Position numbers and translations under genes: made by a program | The notes under the pieces: model-generated | What the model was told of the DNA's origin: nothing | The model's input: the letters and a program-made list of their open reading frames with translations, nothing else | Databases searched by the model: none | In this document: one piece after another, positions 9,977 through 16,931 of the stretch | How positions within the stretch are numbered: the first letter of the stretch is position 1 | Layout of the letters: the number at the start of each line of letters is the position of its first letter | Origin: Vineibacter terrae | GTDB taxonomy: Bacteria > Pseudomonadota > Alphaproteobacteria > Reyranellales > Reyranellaceae | Assembly: GCF_008039615.1 (NCBI RefSeq) | Contig: NZ_VDUZ01000004.1 | Location: 124,001 to 188,000 of the forward strand | Length of the DNA stretch: 64,000 bases | Reading direction: 5' to 3'

Positions 9977-10191
9977 TGCCCGGCGTGGCCGCCGGCGGGC
10001 TGCTCTGGGCCTGCGCCGCGCCGGCGTTCGGGGACCAGGCAACACCAAGGATTGCGATCGACCTGACGGCCGCGCGTGAACACATGACGCATGACATCGG
10101 CAAGCTCGCGCCGGAGAACAGGCCCTGCCCGCGGACATCCGCCCACAAGCAGGTCAGGGATGACGACGCGGCCGCAAGGGCCGCTCCCTGA

Positions 10192-10554
10192 TCAGCCTCG
10201 GGGCGGTGGCAGAAGCGGTCTTATGACGCGGGAGGCGAAGCCGGCGGTGTAGGCCGGCGGATCAGCGACGTCGACCGGCACGACGAGGTGCGCCAGCGGC
10301 GCTTCCAGATTTGCCGGCGGCTGGGCTGGCAGTCGGACGCAGGCGGCTGCGCATGCAGCCGGCGCGCCACAGTCATTGCTGCTCTGGTTCTCTTTCTTGC
10401 AGTCCTCGCAGGCATCATCGCATGGCGCTGTGACGGCAGAGGCGAGCGGCAACGGTGCATAGGCCGCAGCCGGCTGGAACGCCGCCGTCCAGGCCATCGC
10501 GACCACCAGGGTGGCCGTCAGCCATTTGCGAAACCGCTGCATGCGAAAGACCAT
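10192..10554 (-). CDS. Small secreted cysteine-rich protein of the copper operon
   Basis: 120 residues, function unknown. A signal peptide (LTATLVVAMAWTAAFQPAAA) leads to a mature part with paired cysteines (CDDACEDCKKENQSSNDC, then CAAAC) and a C-terminal RPLLPPPRG tail. The tail is like that of other small proteins beside copper efflux genes (compare 49942-50343). The start at 10554 has a strong GGGGGAGA ribosome site; longer frames run back through the neighbouring gene. It is the third gene of a minus-strand set starting at 11479. A periplasmic metal-binding or accessory role is an inference from the cysteines and the position. Confidence 0.7.
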   Translation of the reverse strand: MVFRMQRFRKWLTATLVVAMAWTAAFQPAAAYAPLPLASAVTAPCDDACEDCKKENQSSNDCGAPAACAAACVRLPAQPPANLEAPLAHLVVPVDVADPPAYTAGFASRVIRPLLPPPRG

Positions 10555-10637
10555 AGTCTCCCCCAGGCAACGGCTCAAGTCACACGCAGGCGATGAGCGC
10601 AGCCATCCGCTCCCGCCCCACGCGCCTGGTCCGGTCC

Positions 10638-10913
10638 TCAGCTGCGCCGGGCGGGGGGCGACCCGTCGGGAGAGCCGGGCTTGTCCTCGTTCATGCGCTC
10701 CATCATCCGGTTGCAGTTCTCCATCATCCGGGCCATCTGCTTCATGTGGTCGGGATCCATCCGGCCCATCATGCCGTCGTGGCCTTTCATCATCTCCTGG
10801 CCCTGCGGCGGGGGAGACGCCGGGGCCGGCGCCTGCGCCAAAGCCGCCGTGACGGCCGCGAGGCCGCCGAGAAGGGTGGCCGTGGCGAAGAGGGCGGTTT
10901 GTCTGCGAATCAT
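10638..10913 (-). CDS. Methionine-rich periplasmic protein
   Basis: 91 residues. A signal peptide (residues 1 to about 22, ending TAALAQA) is followed by a Pro/Ala linker and a dense run of methionines and histidines (MMKGHDGMMGRMDPDHMKQM, then RMMENCNRMMERM). Such Met/His clusters bind Cu(I) in periplasmic copper proteins. The ATG at 10913 has GGAGAG upstream; the longer frame starts inside the next gene and lacks a signal peptide. It lies between the YtkA-like and Cys-rich genes on the same strand, so they are probably co-transcribed. Copper sequestration is inferred; no family name was recognised. Confidence 0.75.
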   Translation of the reverse strand: MIRRQTALFATATLLGGLAAVTAALAQAPAPASPPPQGQEMMKGHDGMMGRMDPDHMKQMARMMENCNRMMERMNEDKPGSPDGSPPARRS

Positions 10914-11017
10914 GCTGCTCTCCAGATAGGTTTCGATTGAGCTTCGGTTTCGCGGGGACATGCTGGTCTTCCCAAGGACGTCCCCGCGGGAATGTGACGC
11001 CGCAGAGGACCTGCGGG

Positions 11018-11479
11018 TCACTTGGCGCCGAACGTGACGGTGCCACGCACGACCTCGGGCTGGCCCCGCACCGTGCGGGTGTATGTGACCTTGGCGGTCG
11101 GGATGTAGGTCCGCTCGATCCTGGCTTCGCCGGGGACCTCGGCTGCAAGATGGAGCGCCCAGGGGCCCGACGTGCTCGTGCGGGCGCGGAAATGATAAAT
11201 GCCGGAGCCGTCCGTGTCGGCGAGGGTCACGCTGCCCTTCGTGCCCTTCATGCCGGACGGCGCCATGTCGACCGTGCTTTCGGAGATGATCGCGCCCGTC
11301 ATCGGACTGCCGTCACGGACATTGACAAGCCGGACCGACACATCCGGGGCGCCTGGCCCGGCTGGCCGCACCTGCACGATCTCGAAGCGGTAGTCCTGCG
11401 GCGCCGCAACGGCAGCACCGGACAGCGCGGCCATCAGGGCGGCGGCAATACCGCCGGCCATGATACGAGCCCGAAGCAT
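11018..11479 (-). CDS. YtkA/FixH-like periplasmic protein
   Basis: 153 residues. A signal peptide (MAGGIAAALMAALSGAAVAA) is followed by an immunoglobulin-like beta domain: FEIVQVRPAGPGAPDVSVRL, an NVRDGSPMTGAII turn, and GIYHFRARTSTSGPWALHL. This pattern matches YtkA/FixH-type domains seen in copper and cytochrome-oxidase assembly proteins. GGAGG precedes the chosen ATG. It is first in a minus-strand gene set leading through two small metal proteins towards cusB and cusA. A near-ideal ECF promoter lies 37 bases upstream (11516-11541). The exact role is unknown. Confidence 0.7.
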   Translation of the reverse strand: MLRARIMAGGIAAALMAALSGAAVAAPQDYRFEIVQVRPAGPGAPDVSVRLVNVRDGSPMTGAIISESTVDMAPSGMKGTKGSVTLADTDGSGIYHFRARTSTSGPWALHLAAEVPGEARIERTYIPTAKVTYTRTVRGQPEVVRGTVTFGAK

Positions 11480-11515
11480 CCTGCCCCTCCTTGTGTCTCT
11501 GCTTCTGCTCGTGAG

Positions 11516-11541
11516 TTCGGATGAAGGCGCTGGATGGTTAC
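11516..11541 (-). promoter_or_regulatory. Candidate sigma-F (ECF) promoter of the copper operon
   Basis: On the minus strand GTAACC (11541-11536), 16 bases, then CGAA (11519-11516). This is the same arrangement found upstream of the ECF sigma gene at 12402-12427, and as I recall it the motif of Caulobacter sigma-F promoters. The implied transcript starts about 30 bases before the ATG at 11479. Confidence 0.75.
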
Positions 11542-11650
11542 GATCGTCACGTGTACGTGAAGCGAGCCGATGGCGATCGGGTTGATGTATGTTCGCATGA
11601 TCCGTCATCCGCTGCCGCGGCCCGCAAGCGGCAGTGCCCTGCGCGCCGTC

Positions 11651-12265
11651 CTAGATGACGCGGGCACGGCCCTCGTAGACGTAGGTCATCGCCCGCGGGC
11701 CCTTGATGTAGCCGGCCTCCAGCGCCTCGATGCGCAGGCCGGTCGCGCGGATCAGCACGTCGGGCTGCCGGTTCAGGTGGCATCCGCCCGAGATGCGCTT
11801 CCAGAGCGGGGTGATCCTGTCCTGCCAGCGCGCCACGCCGGGATCGGGTGCGCGGCCATGTTCCGCAAACAGAAGGCTGCCACCGGGCTTGAGCACGCGG
11901 CGGATCTCGGCGACGGCCTTCGCGGCGTCGGGGATCGTGCACAGCGTGAAGGTCATCACCACCGTATCGACGCTCCTGTCGTCGAGGGGCAGGGCTTCGC
12001 CCGAGCCCTTCAGCAGCTCGATGGCAGCCGGCATCTTGCGGGCCCGCCCTTCGGCGAAACGCAGGAGCGCCTCGGAAGGATCCACGCCGATGACCTGGTG
12101 CGTCCGTGGCCCGTAGAAGGGCAGATTCAGGCCGGAGCCGATGCCCATGTCCAGCACGCGCCCCTCCGCCGCCGCGCCGACCCGTTCACGGAACGGCGTC
12201 ATCTGCTTCTGGCGCATGACCAGGTCGAGCACGCGCGGAAGGATCCAGCTCTCATAAAAGCTCAT
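11651..12265 (-). CDS. Class I SAM-dependent methyltransferase
   Basis: 204 residues. The Rossmann motif VLDMGIGSGLNLPFYG (motif I), VIGVDPSEALL (motif II), GSGEALPLDDRSVDTVVMTF and RRVLKPGGSLLFAEHG mark a small-molecule or lipid methyltransferase of the UbiE/METTL7-like type. The start at 12265 (MSFYESWILPRVLD) matches that group; upstream codons are low-quality extension. It is divergent from the ECF sigma gene, with a weaker sigma-F-like element (GTAACG-N17-CGAA, 12343-12317) in between. The substrate is unknown. Confidence 0.8.
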   Translation of the reverse strand: MSFYESWILPRVLDLVMRQKQMTPFRERVGAAAEGRVLDMGIGSGLNLPFYGPRTHQVIGVDPSEALLRFAEGRARKMPAAIELLKGSGEALPLDDRSVDTVVMTFTLCTIPDAAKAVAEIRRVLKPGGSLLFAEHGRAPDPGVARWQDRITPLWKRISGGCHLNRQPDVLIRATGLRIEALEAGYIKGPRAMTYVYEGRARVI

Positions 12266-12401
12266 CGACCAGGTCCTGGGCTGCCATGACGGGATGGGCA
12301 CGGGCACGCTATCCTGTTCGGCGACAGGCAGCAGATGCGTTACATTACGCCCACGTGAGACCGATATGCGCCGCCCGGTCAAAAAAATATCAGCCGGCCT
12401 T

Positions 12402-12427
12402 GTAACCGAGACCCTTTTTCATCCGAA
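12402..12427 (+). promoter_or_regulatory. Candidate autoregulatory sigma-F promoter
   Basis: GTAACC at 12402-12407, exactly 16 bases, then CGAA at 12424-12427, 19 bases ahead of the sigma-factor ATG. The same motif and spacing precede the copper operon (11516-11541), suggesting that the sigma factor drives itself. Confidence 0.75.
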
Positions 12428-12445
12428 TGTACGGGCGAGCACATC

Positions 12446-13003
12446 ATGCCGACCGACGAGGACGAACTCAGGGACCTGATGAAGGCCGGCCTCGACGGTG
12501 ACGCGGCGGCGCATCGCAGCCTCTTGGAGCGGCTCAGCCGGCATTTGCGGGCCTACTACAAGAGCCGGCTGTCGCGCATCGGCCGCAGCGCGTCGGAGGC
12601 GGAGGATCTGGTGCAGGAGGCGTTGATCGCGATCCACACCCGCCGGCATACCTACGATCCGGCCGAGCCGTTCACGCCCTGGGCCTATGCCATCGCCCGC
12701 TACAAGCTGATCGACCATCTGCGGCGCACGAAGGCAGCGCGGGCCGACGTCCCGCTCGAGGCGGCCGGCGAGATCACGGCGCACGAGGACCATGTCGACA
12801 CCGAAAGCGCGATCGATCTCGCGAGGCTGATGGCGCGGCTGCCGGCGAAGATGCGCAACGCTATCCAGCACGTGAAGCTGGATGGGCTGAGCGTGGCCGA
12901 AGCGGCGCGCCGCAGCGGCATGTCTGAGTCGGCCGTGAAGGTGAGCGTGCATCGCGGGCTCAAGGCCCTGTCGGCCGTGATCGGGCGGGAGAAGGCGTCA
13001 TGA
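12446..13003 (+). CDS. sigF: ECF RNA polymerase sigma factor, sigma-F-like
   Basis: 185 residues. Region 2 (residues about 20-90: SEAEDLVQEALIAIHTRR, FTPWAYAIARYKLIDHLRR) binds core polymerase and the -10. Region 4 (about 120-180: LPAKMRNAIQHVKLDGLSVA, MSESAVKVSVHRGLKAL) reads the -35. The gene overlaps its anti-sigma gene by 4 bases (ATGA). In Caulobacter the orthologous pair controls a heavy-metal response; here two matching promoters lie upstream of this gene and of the periplasmic copper operon. The gene symbol follows that resemblance. Confidence 0.88.
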   Translation: MPTDEDELRDLMKAGLDGDAAAHRSLLERLSRHLRAYYKSRLSRIGRSASEAEDLVQEALIAIHTRRHTYDPAEPFTPWAYAIARYKLIDHLRRTKAARADVPLEAAGEITAHEDHVDTESAIDLARLMARLPAKMRNAIQHVKLDGLSVAEAARRSGMSESAVKVSVHRGLKALSAVIGREKAS

Positions 13004-13641
13004 AGACCAGCAGTCTGATCGACATGCTCAGCGCCAATGTCGAGACCGTCGACCGGCGGCAGGTGCCGCGCACGATCGCCACGGCCGGCGCCCTCGGCGC
13101 CGTGGTCGCGATCGTCGCCGTCCTCGCTGCGCTGGGCGGTCGCGCCGGCCTGGCGGATGCGCACGCGATCTCCTTCCTGGCCGGCAAGCTGGTCTTTACC
13201 CTGGCTCTGGTGGTGTTCGCGTTGATCTTCCTCGGCCGCTACGCCCGCCCCGGCGGGGAGCGGCGGGCGCCGTTCGGCCTGATCGCGCTGCCGTTCGTCG
13301 CGGTCGTCGCGCTGGGCTTGCTGAGCCTGCTGGCGGCGCCGCGGGCGCATTGGCAGGCGATGCTCGTCGGCGACCAGTGGCTGGAATGCCTGTTGTCCAT
13401 ACCGGTCATCGCCATCGTGCCGTTCGCTCTGGTGATGTGGGCCGTGCGCCGCGCGGCGCCGACGCATCTGACGCGTGCCGGCGCGCTGGCCGGGCTGGTC
13501 GCCGGCAGCATCAGCGCGACAGCCTATGCATTGCACTGCGTCGACGACTCGGTGCCGTTCGTCGCCCTGTGGTACGGCGGAACGATCGCCTTCTGCACCG
13601 TGGCCGGCGCCGCCCTCGGGCCCCGACTGCTGCGGTGGTGA
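13000..13641 (+). CDS. nrsF: NrsF (DUF1109) membrane anti-sigma factor
   Basis: 213 residues with about six hydrophobic helices and a short cytoplasmic N-terminus (SSLIDMLSANVETVDRRQ). It belongs to the DUF1109/NrsF family that holds sigma-F at the membrane until heavy metal is sensed. Cys130 and Cys180 sit very close to the two cysteines reported as important in the Caulobacter protein; a third is at 199. Translation is coupled to the sigma gene through the ATGA overlap. Confidence 0.88.
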   Translation: MKTSSLIDMLSANVETVDRRQVPRTIATAGALGAVVAIVAVLAALGGRAGLADAHAISFLAGKLVFTLALVVFALIFLGRYARPGGERRAPFGLIALPFVAVVALGLLSLLAAPRAHWQAMLVGDQWLECLLSIPVIAIVPFALVMWAVRRAAPTHLTRAGALAGLVAGSISATAYALHCVDDSVPFVALWYGGTIAFCTVAGAALGPRLLRW

Positions 13642-13662
13642 GCGGGGCGGGATCCGTCGCTT

Positions 13663-13980
13663 CTACGCGGCCAGGGGAACAGTCTTGATGGCCTTCAGCA
13701 CTCTTTCGTTTGCCTTCCTGGCATGCCAGAGGCTGTAGCCGACCTGCATCCTGACATACAGTTCGGGGTCGCCCCCCACCAGCTTGCCGAAACGAAGCGC
13801 CATGTCCGCGGTGACCGCGCTCTTGCCGTTCAGCACAGCGTACAGCGCCGGCCGGCTGATCTGCATGCGCCGCGCCGCTTCAGCGATGGGCAGCTTGACG
13901 TGATCCTCCAGGATCTCCCGCATCAATTCGCCAGGATGCGTCGGCGCGCGCTGCGGCTCCCTCGCCATGTACTCGGCCAT
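13663..13980 (-). CDS. higA: HigA-family antitoxin without visible toxin
   Basis: 105 residues. The start THPGELMREILEDHVKLPIA and helix-turn-helix AEAARRMQISRPALYAVLNG, followed by DMALRFGKLVGGDPELYVRMQ, are the signature of HigA antidote proteins. The preferred ATG at 13980 begins MAEYMAREP; upstream in-frame codons look non-coding. No HigB gene lies upstream where it normally would, so this is a solitary antitoxin or a transcription regulator. It is convergent with nrsF. Confidence 0.8.
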   Translation of the reverse strand: MAEYMAREPQRAPTHPGELMREILEDHVKLPIAEAARRMQISRPALYAVLNGKSAVTADMALRFGKLVGGDPELYVRMQVGYSLWHARKANERVLKAIKTVPLAA

Positions 13981-14139
13981 CCTGTTCTCCTGCGTCGGCA
14001 CAAGCGCGAGTTTACACTGCAGCGATCGTTTAGCCATCTGACTGTCAGCCCAGCGCAGCGAGGGATCTTTCCGGGAAAACGCACGGCGTGTCGGCCCCAA
14101 AATCCCTTGCTGCGCTCGAGAGCACGGCACGCGAAATGG

Positions 14140-14358
14140 TCACGCGCGGCAGCAATCCCCGGCTCGGCCCTGCTGGATCGGCGGGCACGGTGTCGAGCCC
14201 CAGGAGCAGAAGACGCAGCAATCGCCCGCCTTCGGCTTCAGCAGCGTGCCGCAGCCGGCGCATTCGTAGAAGTACCGGCAGGCATCGGTCGGCATGGTCT
14301 CGACCTTGGCCACGCCGCAGACGGGGCACGTGAGTGTCGATTGCAGGATGACGCTCAT
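14140..14358 (-). CDS. Small cysteine-rich GDCCxxC protein of a mer-type operon
   Basis: 72 residues with eleven cysteines: CPVC near the start, CAGC in the middle, the block GDCCVFCSWGSTPCPP, and a terminal GDCC. This is a recognisable small protein family often found beside MerT-like transporters. The zinc-ribbon-like pairs suggest metal binding. Its ATG overlaps the MerT stop (ATGA), so the two are translationally coupled. The exact role is unknown. Confidence 0.75.
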   Translation of the reverse strand: MSVILQSTLTCPVCGVAKVETMPTDACRYFYECAGCGTLLKPKAGDCCVFCSWGSTPCPPIQQGRAGDCCRA

Positions 14359-14756
14359 ACCGGCGGCTCGATCCAGAAGGTGAGCGCCAGCAGCAGGATG
14401 GCGAGCACGAAGGCGATCCTGCCACCCCAGTCCAGGACCGGACGCGCGCACGCCGTGCCCGAGGCGCAGGCGATCGCCGGTCGTCGCCGCCACATCATGA
14501 TGGCGGCCGCGCCGAGAGAGGCCACGGCAACGTAGAGCAGCGTGTGCTGATGCGGGGCCGCCAGGTATCCGAGGCCGACGAGCGAGGCGGCGCTGATGCC
14601 CAGGAACGACAGCGCCACGGGCAGGGCGCAGCACGAGGCGACGCCGAAGGCGGCCAGAAGGCGGCCGGCCGCCAGCGCGGTCCCGGCCGCATCGAGACCG
14701 ATACGCGATGCCGGCGCATCCGTTGCGGCGTCGGTCGCAGGAAGATCGCTGCTCAT
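14355..14756 (-). CDS. merT: MerT-like metal transport protein
   Basis: 133 residues with three to four membrane helices. VASCCALPVALSFLG places a vicinal Cys-Cys pair in the first helix, as in MerT, and CASGTACARPVLDWGGRIAF matches the cytoplasmic Cys loop and final helix of MerT. Mercuric transporters take Hg(II) from periplasmic carriers through these cysteine pairs. It lies 6 bases after merR in the same direction. No merA reductase or MerP is in the window, so the substrate could be another thiophilic metal. Confidence 0.78.
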   Translation of the reverse strand: MSSDLPATDAATDAPASRIGLDAAGTALAAGRLLAAFGVASCCALPVALSFLGISAASLVGLGYLAAPHQHTLLYVAVASLGAAAIMMWRRRPAIACASGTACARPVLDWGGRIAFVLAILLLALTFWIEPPV

Positions 14757-14762
14757 GTCACA

Positions 14763-15167
14763 TCACCGCGGCGTGCCGTTGAAGGCGGACAGGATGGGGC
14801 ATCGGTCGATCGGCCGGCCGGTGTCGTCGCAGGCGGCGATCAGCCGGTCGAGCGTGCGGGTCATCGCCCGCATGGCCTTGATCCGGGCCGCGAGCTGGCG
14901 GTTCTTGGCCACGGCAAGCGCCCGCACCTCGCCGCAACAGGCCGCTTCGCGCGAGCGCAGCGACAGCAGCGTGCGGATCTCCGCCAGGGTGAAGCCGCAG
15001 TCCTGGGCCTGCCTGATGAAGTGCAGGCGAACGACATCGTCGTCGCCGTAGAGGCGGTAGCCGGCGGCCGATTTCTCCGGCGGCTCGATCAGACCCTCCC
15101 GCTCGTAGTAGCGCAGCGTATCGGGCGTGACGTGGGCGCGCGCCGCAAGCTTGCCGATGGTCAGCAT
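14763..15167 (-). CDS. merR: MerR-family metal-responsive regulator
   Basis: 134 residues. N-terminal winged helix (LTIGKLAARAHVTPDTLRYY), long dimer helix, and a C-terminal metal loop with Cys113 and Cys123 (LIAACDD...RCPIL) plus Cys77/78 (ACCGE), as in mercury and related MerR proteins. It is the first gene of merR-merT-GDCCxxC. A perfect 10-bp dyad lies just upstream at 15195-15216 between the promoter elements. Mercury is favoured by MerT; the effector is not proven. Confidence 0.85.
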   Translation of the reverse strand: MLTIGKLAARAHVTPDTLRYYEREGLIEPPEKSAAGYRLYGDDDVVRLHFIRQAQDCGFTLAEIRTLLSLRSREAACCGEVRALAVAKNRQLAARIKAMRAMTRTLDRLIAACDDTGRPIDRCPILSAFNGTPR

Positions 15168-15194
15168 GGCCTTCCTCCAGGGTGGCCACCGTGC

Positions 15195-15219
15195 ACCCTG
15201 GAGCGGGCTCCAGGGTCAA
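15195..15219 (-). promoter_or_regulatory. MerR-type operator-promoter
   Basis: The dyad ACCCTGGAGC/GCTCCAGGGT (15195-15204 and 15207-15216, 2-bp centre) directly follows the -35 TTGACC read on the minus strand (15219-15214). This is the geometry of MerR-controlled promoters with long spacers. The -10 is weak by eye. Confidence 0.75.
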
Positions 15220-15250
15220 GCAGGCAGGCCTCACGATGGCACGACAGCAC

Positions 15251-15514
15251 CTACGCCCGGCCCAGGCCCAGATTGCGCAGCACCGCCAGGTCGACGCCGC
15301 GCCCGGTGCAGCAGTCGGCGAGGGTGCCGTCGATCACGACAGCCGGCAGCGCGCGGATGCTCAGGGCCTTCGCCCGGGCCGCGACATCCGCGTCCTGCAT
15401 GGCATGGACACTCACCTCGCACGAGTCGCATGCGGCCTGCCTGACCTGTGCGACGAGCTCGGCACAGACGTCGCAACCGGTGCTGAAGATCTCGATCGTT
15501 CGTTTCGCGGCCAT
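15251..15514 (-). CDS. Thioredoxin-like thiol protein of the mer region
   Basis: 87 residues with a thioredoxin/glutaredoxin-like start (RTIEIFSTGCDVCAELV; active-site CDVC), then CDSC, the cis-Pro segment RALPAVVIDG and ADCCTGRG. No signal peptide is seen, so it is probably cytoplasmic. AGGAGG precedes the ATG. Such small proteins accompany MerT/MerR genes and may hand metal or reduce disulfides. It lies upstream of merR on the same strand behind its own MerR-like promoter (15550-15581). Confidence 0.75.
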   Translation of the reverse strand: MAAKRTIEIFSTGCDVCAELVAQVRQAACDSCEVSVHAMQDADVAARAKALSIRALPAVVIDGTLADCCTGRGVDLAVLRNLGLGRA

Positions 15515-15549
15515 GGGTCCCTCCTGCCGGCCATTGCGTCGATGGCGGC

Positions 15550-15581
15550 AGGGTACGGGATGGCCCCCGCTCCAGAGTCAA
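15550..15581 (-). promoter_or_regulatory. Second MerR-like promoter
   Basis: On the minus strand TTGACT (15581-15576), a 20-base spacer, then TACCCT (15555-15550). The spacer begins CTGGAGC, like the merR operator half-site, but the dyad is imperfect. It would drive the thioredoxin-like gene at 15514. Confidence 0.5.
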
Positions 15582-15616
15582 GCCACGGACGCCGGGGCCG
15601 ATGAAGGTGCCACCGC

Positions 15617-16186
15617 TCAGAGCAGCTTCACACCCGACAGAGCCAGCACGCCCAGCACGGCGAAGATCGCGGCCGCGGCCCAGCGCACGTATTTCAGGTT
15701 GATGCGGTGGGCGGCGCGGTCGCCGATCAGGACGGCCGGCACGTCGGCGATCATCATGCCCAGCGTCGTGCCGATCACGACCGGCACCAGATTGCCGAAC
15801 TGCGCCGCCATCGCCGCCGTGGCGACCTGCGTCTTGTCGCCGATCTCGGCCAGGAAGAAGGCGATGGTGGTGGCGATGAAGGCGCTGCCGGCATAGGCGG
15901 TCTTGCTTTCCGACTCGTCGATCTTGTCGGGGAACAGCGCCCAGGCCGCGATCGCCAGGAACAGGCCGCCCAGCACCCAGCGCAGGACGTCGGGGTCGAT
16001 CGCGGTCGCGACCCACTCGCCGGCCAGGGCGGCCAGGGCATGGTTGGCCACCGTGGCGACGAAGATGCCGAGGATGATCGGCACCGGCTTGCGGAAGCGC
16101 ACCGCCAGCAGCAGCGCCAGCAGCTGCGTCTTGTCGCCGATCTCGGAGATGGCGACCACGCCGGTCGAGGTGAGGAACGCGTACAT
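15617..16186 (-). CDS. GDT1/TMEM165-family manganese exporter
   Basis: 189 residues, six predicted helices in two halves, each carrying the family motif EIGDKTQ (ISEIGDKTQ early, LAEIGDKTQ in the second half). This family moves Mn2+ or Ca2+ out of the cytoplasm in exchange for protons. The ATG at 16186 (MYAFLTSTGVVAISE) is the natural start; the longer frame runs through the leader RNA. The yybP-ykoY riboswitch directly upstream supports manganese export. Confidence 0.9.
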   Translation of the reverse strand: MYAFLTSTGVVAISEIGDKTQLLALLLAVRFRKPVPIILGIFVATVANHALAALAGEWVATAIDPDVLRWVLGGLFLAIAAWALFPDKIDESESKTAYAGSAFIATTIAFFLAEIGDKTQVATAAMAAQFGNLVPVVIGTTLGMMIADVPAVLIGDRAAHRINLKYVRWAAAAIFAVLGVLALSGVKLL

Positions 16187-16261
16187 GAAAGAGTCCGGGG
16201 GCCGAGCAGCGCAAGATCCGATGGCACCAGCCTCCGCCGCCCGGCCCGGGTGTCGGAGTCC

Positions 16262-16378
16262 AGCGCCAAAGGTCTCGCCAAGCTGCCGATATCGGCGTGC
16301 CGTCCGCGCCATGGCGGCCTTGCGGCCTCCAAGTCTGTTGACGCGGACCCCTCTCAGGAAGGGCGGCTACTCCCCAAT
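16262..16378 (-). ncRNA. yybP-ykoY manganese riboswitch
   Basis: The leader of the GDT1 gene contains the class hallmarks in order on the minus strand: GGGGAGTAGCCGCCC (16375-16361), GCGTCAACA about 25 bases on, and the closing GGCGAGACCTTTGGCG (16279-16264). Mn2+ binding to this RNA normally turns on exporter genes. The remaining ~75 bases to the ATG are GC-rich and could hold the expression platform. Confidence 0.88.
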
Positions 16379-16553
16379 GACCGCGCGACATGTAGGGCCA
16401 TCGCTGCCGCAATGCAAGCGCGCTTTGGCCGCAGGTCGGCGCAGGACGCCGCAACCGGACCGCGCGGCTCCCGCCGCGCTCATTGGTCAGCGGCCTGTCA
16501 GCCGCAACCGCTAGTCACTTGCATTCGCAAGATGGGGATGGGGAGGACAATCC

Positions 16554-16913
16554 ATGTCGATCGAGTCGCGCCGCGGTCTGCTGCGTCTGATGCCTGCCGC
16601 CGGCCTCACGGCCGCGCTTGGCGCAGCGGGTGCGGCGCGTGCCGCGGACCCGCCGAGCTTCGTGCTGGTGATCAAGAACCATCAGTTCCAGCCGGGCGAG
16701 CTGGAGATACCGGCCAACACCAAGGTGAAGCTGGTCATCCGCAATCAGGATCCGACGCCGGAGGAATTCGAAAGCGTCAGCTTGCGGCGCGAGAGGGTGA
16801 TTCCGGGTGGCGCCGAGGGCGTCATCTATATCGGCCCGCTGTCGCCCGGCCGCTACGACATGTTCGGCGACTTCAATCCAAAGACAGCGCGCGGCTTCAT
16901 CGTCGTCAAATAA
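16554..16913 (+). CDS. Periplasmic cupredoxin-like protein
   Basis: 119 residues. A twin-arginine-like signal (ESRRGLLRLMPAAGLTAALG, cut after ARA) is followed by a cupredoxin_1 fold: FVLVIKNHQFQPGELEIPAN, KVKLVIRNQDPTPEEFES, GPLSPGRYDMFGDFNP. This type sits beside FTR1 iron permeases (EfeO-like or ferrous oxidation partners). It lacks the classic Cys of plastocyanins. The next gene keeps only the beginning of an FTR1 permease, so this protein's partner may be lost. Confidence 0.8.
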   Translation: MSIESRRGLLRLMPAAGLTAALGAAGAARAADPPSFVLVIKNHQFQPGELEIPANTKVKLVIRNQDPTPEEFESVSLRRERVIPGGAEGVIYIGPLSPGRYDMFGDFNPKTARGFIVVK

Positions 16914-16931
16914 GCAGTGGGAGGACGGACG

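Noticed and set aside
9819-10148. Minus-strand frame of 109 codons upstream of cusB
   Set aside because: It consists largely of the family-2 repeat and has no homology-like core or ribosome site; treated as intergenic.
15231-16454. 407-codon minus-strand frame over GDT1 and its leader
   Set aside because: It is a different frame from GDT1 and the thioredoxin-like gene, is Arg-rich and low in hydrophobic order, and covers the riboswitch.
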